64,000 nt of DNA from Leifsonia sp. PS1209 (lineage in GTDB: Bacteria; Actinomycetota; Actinomycetes; Actinomycetales; Microbacteriaceae): NCBI RefSeq assembly GCF_012317045.1, contig NZ_CP051154.1:2728001-2792000 (forward strand), given 5' to 3'. Below, in pieces: positions 28,601 through 36,289 of this stretch (within the stretch, counting starts at the first letter, position 1; the number at the start of each line of letters is the position of its first letter). The notes under the pieces were generated by a model. It was not told the DNA's origin. It saw only the letters and a program-made list of their open reading frames with translations, and searched no databases. The position numbers and the translations under genes are program-made.

Positions 28601-29531
28601 CGCCAGGGACTCGGTGGCCCGCGTCGCCGAGGCGCGCACCCCGAACGCGATCGAGCGCTCCGGCCTCACCACCTGGGACATCGACGAGCTCCCCCGCTTC
28701 CTCGACAGCACCCAGGAGGGTCCAGGCGGCTCGAAGAACGTGATCAGGGCGTACCCGGCGCTCGTCGACGACGGCGACAGCGTGAGCATCCGGCTGATGG
28801 GCACCCCGGCCGACCAGGCGAAGGCGATGCCCGGCGGCGTGCGTCGCCTGCTGCTGGCGAGCATCCCGTCGCCGGTGGCGTACGTGCAGCAGCACCTCAC
28901 CTCGAACGAGAAGCTGACGCTGGCGGCGAGCCCGTACCCGAACACGAAGGCGCTGTTCGACGACTGCCTGCTGGCCGTGATCGACAGCGTGCTGTACCGG
29001 ATGAAGCCGGACGGCCAGGTGTTCATGCGCGCCGAGTTCGAGGCGGTCCGCGACCGCGTCTCCGCCATCGTCATGGACTCGATGTTCACGACGGTGGCGC
29101 TGGTCACCCGCATCCTGACCGCCGCCCGTGCAGCGGAGAAGGCGATCGGGGGTGCCACCAGCCTGGTGTTCCTGTCCGCCCTCAACGACGCGAAGGCACA
29201 GCTCGCCGGACTCGTCTACCCGGGGTTCGTCTCCGCGACCGGCCTCGACCAGCTGCAGCACCTGCCCCGCTACCTGAACGGCATCAGCCAGCGCATCGCC
29301 GCCCTGCCGGTGAACCCAGGCCGCGACCGCGCCTGGCAGACGCAGGTGGAAACCGCCGTCGCCCTCTACACCGAGGCGGGCGGCCGCATCCCGCCGGCGC
29401 CGGACGCCCCCGCCAACGTCGTCCACGCCCGCTGGATGCTCGAAGAGTTCCGCGTCTCCCTCTTCGCCCAGTCGCTCGGCACCGCCGAGTCCGTCTCCCT
29501 CCAGCGCATCCGCAAGGTCCTCGGCGGCTGA
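25683..29531 (+). CDS. hrpA: ATP-dependent RNA helicase HrpA
   Basis: 1282 residues, the full bacterial HrpA length. The DEAH-box helicase core holds motif I GETGSGKTTQLPK, motif II IIIDEAHERS, motif III ITSATID, motif V TNVAETSLTVPGIKYVVDAG and motif VI QRSGRSGRTSDG. Winged-helix, ratchet, OB and the long HrpA-specific C-terminal regions follow. HrpA acts in the cytosol on structured RNA and stalled translation complexes. The ATG at 25683 has a good GGAGGATGGAAGG ribosome site. No internal frameshift. Confidence 0.97.
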   Translation: MSPTITFPPELPVSQKRDEIARAIRDNQVIIVAGETGSGKTTQLPKICLELGRTNIGHTQPRRLAARTIAERIAEELGEDVGATVGYQVRFTDRVSSDTRIKLMTDGILLNEIHRDRMIRKYDTIIIDEAHERSLNIDFLLGYLKQLLPKRPDLKVIITSATIDPESFAAHFASADGTPAPIVEVSGRTYPVEVRYRPLVADALSDDDDEDVDPVPSADRDYLQGINDALDELAREAPGDVLVFLSGENEIRDAADAVRGRNLPGTEVLPLYGRLSSAEQHRVFQPSSMPGIRRRVVLATNVAETSLTVPGIKYVVDAGTARISRYSVRAKVQRLPIEAISQASANQRSGRSGRTSDGIAIRLYSQEDFEKRPEFTEPEVLRTNLAAVILQMISLGLGDIAAFPFLTPPDSRGIKDGLDLLAELGAVVKTKDGENALTKVGRNLAQLPIDPRFARMVVESKRHNTSREVMAIVAGLTIQDPRERPVERRGTADEQHARFADPTSDFLTLLNLWNYLEEKQKELSSSAFRRMCKAEFLNFLRVREWQDVYRQLRQLAKPLGLTMGQPSVNPDGIHKSLLAGLLSHIGLKDLTASGNKGGARGARSAEYLGARQTRFVIFPGSTLAKKQPNALMSAELVETSRLFARMNAAIDPAWAEPIAGDLCKRSYSEPHWEKNQGAVVAYERVTLYGVPIIPRRRVQYARIDQELSRELFIRHALVEGEWDSKQAFDRANTKLRAELRELEERTRRRDILNDDEAVFEFYDARIPADVVSTRSFEGWWRKARNDTPDLLTMTQDALLDADSAPVDDDAFPPVWRQGDQQLTLRYRFEPGAEDDGVTVQVPLPLLAGLLADGFDWQVPGLRHDLVTAMIKALPKAIRRQVVPAADWATRLLGELSGTAGMHAHDGEKPAASLADTLAATISRMTGSRVSGSDFERERIPAHLSPTFQVVGERGRPIASGKDLAVLQDRLRSRARDSVARVAEARTPNAIERSGLTTWDIDELPRFLDSTQEGPGGSKNVIRAYPALVDDGDSVSIRLMGTPADQAKAMPGGVRRLLLASIPSPVAYVQQHLTSNEKLTLAASPYPNTKALFDDCLLAVIDSVLYRMKPDGQVFMRAEFEAVRDRVSAIVMDSMFTTVALVTRILTAARAAEKAIGGATSLVFLSALNDAKAQLAGLVYPGFVSATGLDQLQHLPRYLNGISQRIAALPVNPGRDRAWQTQVETAVALYTEAGGRIPPAPDAPANVVHARWMLEEFRVSLFAQSLGTAESVSLQRIRKVLGG

Positions 29532-29592
29532 CGTTCGTCGTTGCCTCGCTTGCGACGTTTGCCGATCGCCGACGTTGTCGACTAGATCATAT

Positions 29593-29622
29593 TTTACGTA
29601 ACGAATTTAAATTTGCTATTTT
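29593..29622 (+). promoter_or_regulatory. AT-rich promoter with palindrome AATTTAAATT
   Basis: TTTACG (29593-29598), 18 bases, TATTTT (29617-29622), then six bases to the ATG, so the SdpI-like mRNA is probably leaderless. A 10-base palindrome AATTTAAATT (29604-29613) sits between the two boxes where a repressor would block RNA polymerase. The stretch is strikingly AT-rich compared with the rest of the window. Confidence 0.5.
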
Positions 29623-29628
29623 CACAAA

Positions 29629-29994
29629 ATGATATTTGTCGCCGTTATCATCATCCTTGGCTCAGTGGTGGTTGTTGTCTCGATCGAAGCCGCAGCTCGT
29701 GGACGACTCGGTATCAATAGCCTGGTGGGGCTCCGAGTTCCATCGGTCATGTCCTCCGATGAAGCTTGGCGACGGGGTCACGCCGCCGCACGAATCCCGG
29801 TCTGGATCGGCGCGAGCGGGGCAACGGTGGGAGCGCTCGTCAGCCTCGCTCTGAGCGAAGGGGCACGCAGCATCGCGGAAACGACGAGCACAGCCATCCT
29901 TCTCGTCGGTGTGATCGTAGGAGGTGTCGTTGCCTCTCAGACAGCGAAGTCCGTGATGCCACCAGTCTTCGACGATCTTCCTCCGGCGAGTTGA
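29629..29994 (+). CDS. SdpI-family membrane protein (immunity-protein-like)
   Basis: 121 residues with three hydrophobic segments (about 3-22, 55-75, 85-108). The cytosolic loop GINSLVGLRVPSVMSSDEAWRRGH matches the SdpI family signature (GIRTP...S-E-W-K-H). In Bacillus, SdpI protects against the SDP toxin and relays a signal to the repressor SdpR; most actinobacterial members are of unknown role. No ArsR-type repressor gene lies beside it. Base composition of the gene and its promoter is lower in GC than its neighbours. Confidence 0.75.
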   Translation: MIFVAVIIILGSVVVVVSIEAAARGRLGINSLVGLRVPSVMSSDEAWRRGHAAARIPVWIGASGATVGALVSLALSEGARSIAETTSTAILLVGVIVGGVVASQTAKSVMPPVFDDLPPAS

Positions 29995-30040
29995 TCCCAA
30001 TGGCCGGCCGCACCGGCGCGTGCCGTGGTTGGACGCGAAC

Positions 30041-30097
30041 GAGCCCAGGCCCTTTTACCCCGACGCTCCGGTCGGAACGAAGGGTGGGCCTGGGCTC
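30041..30097. terminator. nested stem-loop between converging genes
   Basis: GAGCCCAGGCCC (30041-30052) pairs perfectly with GGGCCTGGGCTC (30086-30097). The 33-base interior contains a second small stem, CCGAC-6-GTCGG. It lies between the stop codons of the SdpI-like gene (+) and the ABC transporter ATPase gene (-), so it probably ends transcription from one or both sides. Confidence 0.55.
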
Positions 30098-30116
30098 GAT
30101 CTCGTGAGAGCGCGCG

Positions 30117-30908
30117 CTAGAGCACCTTGGAGAGGAACGCCTGGGTGCGCTGGTGCTGCGGGTTGGCGAGCACCTCGCGCGGGTCGCCGGACTCGACGAC
30201 CACGCCGCCGTCCATGAAGACCAGCTCGTCGGCCACCTCGCGGGCGAAGCCCATCTCGTGGGTGACCACGATCATGGTCATACCGGAGGCGGCGAGCCCC
30301 TTCATCACGTCGAGGACCTCGCCGACCAGCTCGGGGTCGAGCGCCGAGGTGGGCTCGTCGAACAGCATCAGCTTCGGGTCCATCGCCAGCGCCCGCGCGA
30401 TGGCGACGCGCTGCTGCTGACCGCCGGACAGGTGCGCCGGATAGTGGTCGCCCTTCGAGCCGAGACCCACCCTGGTCAGCAGTTCCTGCGCCCGGGCGAC
30501 GGCCTGCGCCTTCGGCACGCCCTTCACCCGGATCGGCGCCTCGATCACGTTCTCGAGCGCCGTCATGTGCGGGAACAGGTTGAACCGCTGGAACACCATC
30601 CCGATCTCGCGACGCTGCCTGGCGGCCTCCTTCGGCTTCAGCTCGTAGAGTTTGTCGCCATGCTGGCGGTAGCCGACCAGCTGGCCGTCGACAGACAGGC
30701 GGCCCGCATCCACGCGTTCGAGGTGGTTGATGCAGCGCAGGAAGGTCGACTTGCCCGAGCCGCTCGGCCCGACGATACAGAGCACCTCTCCCGGGTTCAC
30801 CGAGAGCGAGATGCTCTTCAGCACCTCGTTGGAGCCGAAGCTCTTCGAGACGCCGTCGGCGAGGACCATCGGGGTCCCCGGCTTCGATGTCACAGCCTGG
30901 TCGCTCAT
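30117..30908 (-). CDS. polar amino-acid ABC importer, ATP-binding protein (GlnQ/HisP type)
   Basis: 263 residues with Walker A (GPSGSGKST), Q-loop ([18 protein letters not shown], typical for polar amino-acid importers), signature ([15 protein letters not shown]), Walker B ([14 protein letters not shown]) and H-loop (VVTHEMGFA). It powers the permease encoded just upstream; the genes overlap by four bases (ATGA). A 24-residue segment [15 protein letters not shown] fits the family insert. Last gene of the three-gene importer operon, followed by a strong hairpin. Confidence 0.95.
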   Translation of the reverse strand: MSDQAVTSKPGTPMVLADGVSKSFGSNEVLKSISLSVNPGEVLCIVGPSGSGKSTFLRCINHLERVDAGRLSVDGQLVGYRQHGDKLYELKPKEAARQRREIGMVFQRFNLFPHMTALENVIEAPIRVKGVPKAQAVARAQELLTRVGLGSKGDHYPAHLSGGQQQRVAIARALAMDPKLMLFDEPTSALDPELVGEVLDVMKGLAASGMTMIVVTHEMGFAREVADELVFMDGGVVVESGDPREVLANPQHQRTQAFLSKVL

Positions 30909-31891
30909 CCTTTACCTCCCAGGTCATTGCCGTCGGGAACACCGGCGACGGGCACGGCGCCGGTCAGCGCTGCTCCGTCTCCTCTGTCCGGCCTGCGGGC
31001 GTTCACCCCGCGCGAGAAGCGTCGCTCCAGGAAGTACTGCCCGACCATCAGGATGGAGGTGAAGAGCAGGTACCAGCAGGACGCGACGATCAGCAGCGGG
31101 ACCGGTGTGTACGTGACGGCCGAGATGTCGCGGGCGACACCGTACAGGTCGGTGGTCAGCGGGATCGCCGCCACCAGCGATGTGGTCTTCAGCATCGAGA
31201 TCACTTCGTTGCCGGTCGGCGGGATGATCACGCGCATGGCCTGCGGGATGACGATGCGGGTCATCGTGCGGCCCCAGCCCATCCCGAGCGCCGTCGCGGC
31301 CTCCTCCTGACCGGAGTCGACCGACAGGAGTCCCGCGCGCACGATCTCGGCCATGTACGCGGCCTCGTTGAGGGCGAGTCCGATGACAGCGATGATGAAC
31401 GCGTTCTGCATGAAGCCGAGGTCGAACGTCACGCCCCAGTCCGTCCAGGGCACGCCGAGGAACAGCTTCGGGTAGATCAGCGAGAACAGGCCCCAGAACA
31501 CCAGCTGCACGTACACAGGGGTGCCGCGGAAGATCCAGAGATACAGCCACGCGATGGACTTCACCACCGGGTTCGGCGAGAGGCGCATCACCGCGAGGAT
31601 GAGGCCGAGCACCACGCCGATGATCATCGAGTAGATCGTCAGCTGCAGGGTGACGAGCGCGGCAGCACTGATGCGCTTGTCGAAGATGTACTTGCCGACG
31701 TACTGCCAGCCGTACGCGTCGCGCTGGGAGGCGTCGATCACGAACCAGACGACCAGCAGGATCAGCACGACGGCGAAGACGATCCGCCACGGGTGCTTGA
31801 GCTTGATCGCCTTGATCGGTTCGGAGGGCGGTGCGCCAGCCGGCGACGGGGTTGCCCCCGTCGCCGGCCGGTCCTGGTTGCCCAGGGTCAT
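30905..31891 (-). CDS. polar amino-acid ABC importer, permease
   Basis: 328 residues. A long polar N-terminus precedes about five membrane segments. The permease EAA loop is visible as [20 protein letters not shown] followed by [24 protein letters not shown], which contacts the ATPase. This is the HisM/GlnP class, in which one protein often forms a homodimer. The ATG at 31891 lies five bases after the binding-protein stop codon, so this is a tight operon. Confidence 0.94.
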   Translation of the reverse strand: MTLGNQDRPATGATPSPAGAPPSEPIKAIKLKHPWRIVFAVVLILLVVWFVIDASQRDAYGWQYVGKYIFDKRISAAALVTLQLTIYSMIIGVVLGLILAVMRLSPNPVVKSIAWLYLWIFRGTPVYVQLVFWGLFSLIYPKLFLGVPWTDWGVTFDLGFMQNAFIIAVIGLALNEAAYMAEIVRAGLLSVDSGQEEAATALGMGWGRTMTRIVIPQAMRVIIPPTGNEVISMLKTTSLVAAIPLTTDLYGVARDISAVTYTPVPLLIVASCWYLLFTSILMVGQYFLERRFSRGVNARRPDRGDGAALTGAVPVAGVPDGNDLGGKG

Positions 31892-31896
31892 CTCAC

Positions 31897-32796
31897 TCAG
31901 CCCTTCGAGGCGGCGTTGATCTCGGCGGTGGTGACGGCGCCGTCGGCGACGCCCCACTTGTCGAGGATCTTGCCGTACGTACCGTCGTCGATCAGGGCCT
32001 GGACCGTCTTCTGCAGCACCGGCGTCAGCTTGGAGTCCTTCTTGACCGGCAGACCGTACGGTGCGACCTCGAACGCCTTGCCTGCTGCCTGCAGCTTGCC
32101 GCTCGACTTGGAGATGGCGTACAGGGTCACCGGCGAGTCCGCGCTGAGCGCGTCGGCCTGGCCGAGGACGACGGCGTTGGTGGCCGCATCCTGGGTGTCG
32201 AACCGGAGGCCCTGGATGGCGGGCTTGCCGGCGTCGGTGCACGCCTTGGACTTGGCGGGGACCTCGTCGGTGTCCTCGTAGGTGGTGGCCTGGACGGCGA
32301 CCTTGAGGCCGCAGGCGTTGTCGGGGTCGACCGTCTTGCCCTTGGCCGATGCCCACATGATGCCGGCGGTGTAGTAGTTGACGAAGTCGACCTGCTTCTC
32401 GCGCTCGGTCGTGTCGGTGAACGAGGACATGCCGAAGTCGTCCTTGCCACCGGTGATGCTCGGGATGATGTTGTCGAACTTCGCGATGGCGAAGTCGACC
32501 TTCAGGCCGAGCTTGGCCGCGATGGCGTTGGTCAGCTCCACCTCCCAGCCGGCGGGCTGGCCGCTGTCGTCCTTGTACTCGTTCGGCGGGTAGGTGTTGT
32601 CCATGCCGACGGTGAGCTTTCCAGCCTTCTTGATGTCGGCCGGCAGCTGTCCGGCGAGGGTGTCGTCCTTCTTCACGCCCGACGCGCTCGACGGTGAGCT
32701 GCTGTCGGCGGGCGTGGAGTTGTCGACACAGCCGCTGAGCGCGAGCGCTCCAACGGCGGCGATGGCGGCCACGGTGGCCACGGATCGGATGCGCAT
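31897..32796 (-). CDS. amino-acid ABC importer, lipoprotein substrate-binding protein
   Basis: 299 residues. A lipoprotein signal (AVGALALSGC, lipobox LSGC with Cys near residue 22) anchors it outside the cell membrane. The mature part has the SBP family 3 pattern: LTVGMDNTYPPNEYKDDSGQ, GWEVELTNAIAAKLGLKVDF, FDNIIPSITGGKDDFGMSSFTDTTER and YGKILDKWGV. This class binds polar amino acids or related compounds including cystine-like molecules; exact ligand unknown. ATG at 32796 chosen because the signal peptide starts there. Confidence 0.94.
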   Translation of the reverse strand: MRIRSVATVAAIAAVGALALSGCVDNSTPADSSSPSSASGVKKDDTLAGQLPADIKKAGKLTVGMDNTYPPNEYKDDSGQPAGWEVELTNAIAAKLGLKVDFAIAKFDNIIPSITGGKDDFGMSSFTDTTEREKQVDFVNYYTAGIMWASAKGKTVDPDNACGLKVAVQATTYEDTDEVPAKSKACTDAGKPAIQGLRFDTQDAATNAVVLGQADALSADSPVTLYAISKSSGKLQAAGKAFEVAPYGLPVKKDSKLTPVLQKTVQALIDDGTYGKILDKWGVADGAVTTAEINAASKG

Positions 32797-32872
32797 GATG
32801 TTGTTCGTCCTTCTTCCTGTGCAGGGATGCAGGTGCGGGTGATGGGAGCATACCTCAGCCGCGGGGCGGTTC

Positions 32873-32888
32873 ATTCACACTAATTCAC
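32873..32888. promoter_or_regulatory. direct repeat ATTCAC-N4-ATTCAC in the importer promoter region
   Basis: ATTCAC at 32873-32878 and 32883-32888 (10-base period), 78 bases upstream of the binding-protein start codon. The 231-base region 32797-33027 has no gene. A TATGCT box about 20 bases after the repeat is a possible -10 for the importer operon, but I cannot fix the promoter. Confidence 0.25.
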
Positions 32889-33027
32889 GCGTGCAACGCA
32901 GTTTTTCGCGGAGATTTCGTACAGGTTTCCGGATTTATTGCACTGATTCCGCAGTCACGCGCACTTAAACACGACGAACTGTGACGACGCGGTGGATGGG
33001 ATGCGCGGCGCGGGTTATCGTCGATCA

Positions 33028-33534
33028 GTGACCGAACAGACTGCCGACTTCGCCGCATCAGCCGTCGTGCTGGTGACCTCCCCCGACGACGCCATCGCCG
33101 CGCCGCTCGTCGCCGAGCTGTCGCGCGAGTACGACGAGCGCTACGGGCTGAACGACGGCATCCCGTCGTCGGTGGAGCTGTCCCGCTATCCGGCCGAACG
33201 GTTCAGCGCCGCGCATGGCGGCACGTTCCTGCTGCTGCTGGTGGACGGCGAGCCCGTCGCGGGCGGCGCGTTCATGCGCGAGGACGACGACACGGTCGAG
33301 GTGAAGCGCGTGTGGACGCACTCCTCGTACCGCCGCAGGGGCCTCGCGCGCCGCGTGATGGCAGAGCTCGAGGCCGAGGCGGCCCGTCGCGGGATCGCGA
33401 ACATCGTGCTCACCACCGGGGCCAGGCAGCCGGAGGCCGTCGGGCTGTACCTCTCTCTCGGCTACCAGCCGCTGTTCGACCTCGACGACGACTGGGAGCG
33501 CGTCTCCTACCTGGGGTTCCGCAAGACGCTCTGA
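33028..33534 (+). CDS. GNAT-family N-acetyltransferase
   Basis: 168 residues from GTG at 33028. The acetyl-CoA site is VKRVWTHSSYRRRGLARRVMAELEAEAARRG (motif A, R-x-x-G-x-A), preceded by the strand GEPVAGGAFMREDDDTVE, and the C-terminus has AVGLYLSLGYQPLF. Probable small-molecule acetyltransferase. TATCGT lies six bases before the start (leaderless). It is divergent from the amino-acid importer and converges with the lyase-like gene, whose end it overlaps by 28 bases. See the salvage-cluster finding for a possible role. Confidence 0.9.
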   Translation: MTEQTADFAASAVVLVTSPDDAIAAPLVAELSREYDERYGLNDGIPSSVELSRYPAERFSAAHGGTFLLLLVDGEPVAGGAFMREDDDTVEVKRVWTHSSYRRRGLARRVMAELEAEAARRGIANIVLTTGARQPEAVGLYLSLGYQPLFDLDDDWERVSYLGFRKTL

Positions 33535-34970
33535 GCCCGCTCGGCGAGCTCTGCGGCCGTCAGCTCCTCGGCCACCAGGGACGATAGCCGCGCGTGCAGC
33601 GGCCCCGTGCCCGCTCCGCGCGCCGTCGCCCGGCTGACGCCGAGCAGGTCCGTGGCGTGCAGGGCCTCGACCGCGAGCACTTCGGCGGTGAGCGCCAGCG
33701 ACCGCTGCGCCAGTTGCAGTGCCACGGGCGCGAGCGTCGCGTGATCCTCCACGCCGGAGAGTGTCGTGATGCCGAGCGTCACCGGCGCGGCGAGCTGGCG
33801 CAGTTCGGCCACTGCTGCTGCCGCCGAGTAGAGCAGCAGGCCCGGGATGCGCGTCTCCCCCGCCGTGCGCGCGGCGGCGAGCGCCACCGAGTGCGCAGCG
33901 GTGCGCCGCTCCGACGCGCTGGCGACGTGCGCGAGCACCAGCCGCAGGTTCTCGAATGCGAGCGCGAGCGGGAGCGCCTGGAAGTTGCCGCCGGACACCA
34001 TCCGGCCGCTCTCCACATCCACCAGCGGGTTCTCGCTGCGGGCCGCGAGTTCGATGTCCAGTTCCGTGCGCAGCCGGTCGACGGCCTCGCGCAGCGCTCC
34101 GTGCAGCTGCGGCGCCGTGCGGAACGCGAGCGGGTCCTGCACGCTCAGCGCACGATCCGGCCGTTCGAGGTCTCCCCCGGCCACCGCTTCCCGGATGCGC
34201 GCTGCGGACGCCCGTTGCCCGTCTCCGCCGCGGGCATCCGCGATGGTCGCGGTGTACGGGCTGAGGTTGCCGGCCGCCGACGATGCTCCCACCGCTTCGA
34301 GCGAGAGGGCGACGGCGAGGTCTGCGGTCTCCGCCAGCGTGGCGGCGTCCGCGGCGGCGAGCGAGCCGACGCCGATGCTGTACGCGTTCGCACTCAGCAC
34401 GGCGAGCCCCTCGTGGGGCGCGAGGGCGAGCGGCGCCAGGCCGGCGGCGGCGAGTGCGTCCGCGGCGGGAAGCAGCGCGCCGTCCTCCTCCAGCACGAGC
34501 CCGTCGCCCGTGACGACGGCGGCCACCTCGGCGAGCACCGTGAGGTCTGCCGCCCCCACCGACCCGCGCCGCGGGACGACCGGATGCACGCCGGCGTTGA
34601 GCAGGGCGGCGTACGCCTCCGCCAGCTCCGGCCGCACCCCGGCGCCTCCGCGGCTGAACCCGGCGAGCCGCGCCGCGATCACCGCGCGCACCTCCCGCGC
34701 GTCCAGCGGTTCGCCCGTGCCGCCGCGGTGGTTGGCGATGGTGCGGCGCTGGAACGCGGTGAACTCCGCAGGGTCGACCACCGCATCCCGGCCGGCGCCG
34801 AGCCTGCGGTTCAGGCCGTAGACGGGCTCCCCCGCCTGGATCGCCCGCTCGACGACCGCTCTGGACGCCGCCAGCGCATCCCGCGTCTCCGCCGACAGGT
34901 GCACCGGGGCTCCGTCGGCGATGGCGACGATGTCGCCGGTCGTCGGCGCTCCCGTCGTGAGCGTGACCAT
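33507..34970 (-). CDS. aromatic amino-acid lyase (HAL/PAL) family protein lacking the MIO triad
   Basis: 487 residues, colinear with histidine ammonia-lyases: VYGLNRRLGAG (catalytic Tyr51 position, usually YGVNTGFG), RRTIANHRGGTGEPL, GNLSPYTATIADARG, QDPLAFRTAPQLHGAL, ENPLVDVESGRMVSGGNFQ. The Ala-Ser-Gly triad that cyclises into the MIO cofactor is missing. The loop reads VPRRGSVGAADLTVLAEVA where active enzymes have GSVGASGDLAPLAH: one residue is gone and no Ser-Gly remains. Classical ammonia elimination is therefore unlikely. Its ATG overlaps the monooxygenase stop (TGATG), third gene of a tight operon. Confidence 0.88.
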   Translation of the reverse strand: MVTLTTGAPTTGDIVAIADGAPVHLSAETRDALAASRAVVERAIQAGEPVYGLNRRLGAGRDAVVDPAEFTAFQRRTIANHRGGTGEPLDAREVRAVIAARLAGFSRGGAGVRPELAEAYAALLNAGVHPVVPRRGSVGAADLTVLAEVAAVVTGDGLVLEEDGALLPAADALAAAGLAPLALAPHEGLAVLSANAYSIGVGSLAAADAATLAETADLAVALSLEAVGASSAAGNLSPYTATIADARGGDGQRASAARIREAVAGGDLERPDRALSVQDPLAFRTAPQLHGALREAVDRLRTELDIELAARSENPLVDVESGRMVSGGNFQALPLALAFENLRLVLAHVASASERRTAAHSVALAAARTAGETRIPGLLLYSAAAAVAELRQLAAPVTLGITTLSGVEDHATLAPVALQLAQRSLALTAEVLAVEALHATDLLGVSRATARGAGTGPLHARLSSLVAEELTAAELAERAQSVLRNPR

Positions 34971-36271
34971 CAGAAGTCGAGCAGGTTCTGCCGCAGGCCG
35001 CTCCCGCTGAACTCCGTGCGGATCAGCCCGCGGCGGCGCAGGGCGGGCACGAGGGCGTCGAGCGTGCGGTGAACGTTCGCCGGATGCACCTGCCCGGTGA
35101 AGAGGAACCCGTCGCCGCCGACCGCCGCCCCGAGCTCGCCGAGGTGGTCGGCGATCTCGTCGGCGGTCCCGACGATGGCGAGGCCGTCCTTCCTGGCCCG
35201 CACCTGCAGGATCTCCCGCAGCGTCGACCCCGCCGGGGCGGACTTCACGAAGTTGTCGAGGGTGCCCTGGTTGCTGTTCGTGCTCAGCTCCGGCAGCGGT
35301 GCGTCGAGGTCGAACGCTTTGAAATCGACGCCGCTCAGGTAGGAGATGGACTGCAACGCCTCGTCGATCGCTGCCTGCGTCAGCTCGGCCCTGGCGGCCC
35401 TCACGCTCGCCGTCTCCTCCGCGTTGGCGGTGACGACCGGGTTGACCACGAACAGCACCTTGATGCTGTCCGGGTCGCGGCCGGTGGATGCTGCGACCTC
35501 CCGGATGCTGTCCCGGTACTCGCGCATCCTCTCCGGGGTCGAGGCGAGCGCGAGCACCACGTCCGAGTTCTTGCCCGCGAAGTCGCGGCCACGCCCCGAG
35601 GCGCCTGCCTGCACCATCACCGGCTCGTCGGCGGCCGGCGCGGTGTTCAGCGGCCCGCGCACCCGGAAGAACCGGCCGTCGTGGTCGATGGTGTGCACCT
35701 TGCGGAAGTCGGCGAAGACACCGCGCTCGGTGTCCTCGACGATGGCGTCCGGCTCCCAGCTGCGCCAGAGCTTGCGGACCACATCCACCCACTCGTCCGC
35801 CCTGTCGTAGCGGAGGTCGTGGTCGACCTGCTTGTCGAGGCCGTAGTTCTGCGCGGCCAGGTCAGAGCCGCTCGTGACCACGTTGAACCCCAGCCGTCCG
35901 CCGGCGAAGTGCTGCAGCGTGGACAGCAGGCGCGCGGCGGTGAACGGCTCGTAGAAGCTGGCGCTGAGGGTCGGCACGATGCCGAGGTCGCGTGTGGCGC
36001 CCAGCAGGTAGGGAACGAGCGGCAGCGGGTCGTGCTTGGGCACGAACCGTGCGGCGGACAGGTTGACCTCCGCGGTGCCCCCGTAGGTGTCCGGGACGGC
36101 GACGCCGTCTTCGATGATGAACAGGTCGAACCCGCTCGCCTCGAAGACGCGTGCGGCGTCCTGGTAGACCTGCGGCTGCTTCCAGTCGTAGCCGATGCCG
36201 TAGCTGGGGTCACCCCAGCCCTGCACCCCGAACCCGGCGCCGAGGAACCAACCGAAGTGGAGAAGAGTCAT
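34970..36271 (-). CDS. LLM-class FMN-dependent monooxygenase (NtaA/SnaA/DszA/YxeK type)
   Basis: 433 residues with FDLFIIEDGVAVPDTYGG, LGIVPTLSASFYEPFTAARLL, RLGFNVVTSGSDLAAQNYG and EPVMVQAGASGRGRDFAGKNSDVVL. These are marks of the nitrilotriacetate/dibenzothiophene monooxygenase group, which also contains YxeK, the enzyme that oxidises N-acetylated succinocysteine. It needs FMNH2; the reductase could be either of the two in this window. It lies 18 bases after the PLP enzyme and overlaps the start of the lyase-like gene. Confidence 0.93.
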   Translation of the reverse strand: MTLLHFGWFLGAGFGVQGWGDPSYGIGYDWKQPQVYQDAARVFEASGFDLFIIEDGVAVPDTYGGTAEVNLSAARFVPKHDPLPLVPYLLGATRDLGIVPTLSASFYEPFTAARLLSTLQHFAGGRLGFNVVTSGSDLAAQNYGLDKQVDHDLRYDRADEWVDVVRKLWRSWEPDAIVEDTERGVFADFRKVHTIDHDGRFFRVRGPLNTAPAADEPVMVQAGASGRGRDFAGKNSDVVLALASTPERMREYRDSIREVAASTGRDPDSIKVLFVVNPVVTANAEETASVRAARAELTQAAIDEALQSISYLSGVDFKAFDLDAPLPELSTNSNQGTLDNFVKSAPAGSTLREILQVRARKDGLAIVGTADEIADHLGELGAAVGGDGFLFTGQVHPANVHRTLDALVPALRRRGLIRTEFSGSGLRQNLLDF

Positions 36272-36289
36272 GAGTCCGTTTCTATCCGT

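Noticed and set aside
33507..34970. MIO-less lyase as a pseudogene
   Set aside because: The frame is intact over 487 codons, other family motifs are kept, and it is embedded in a tight operon.
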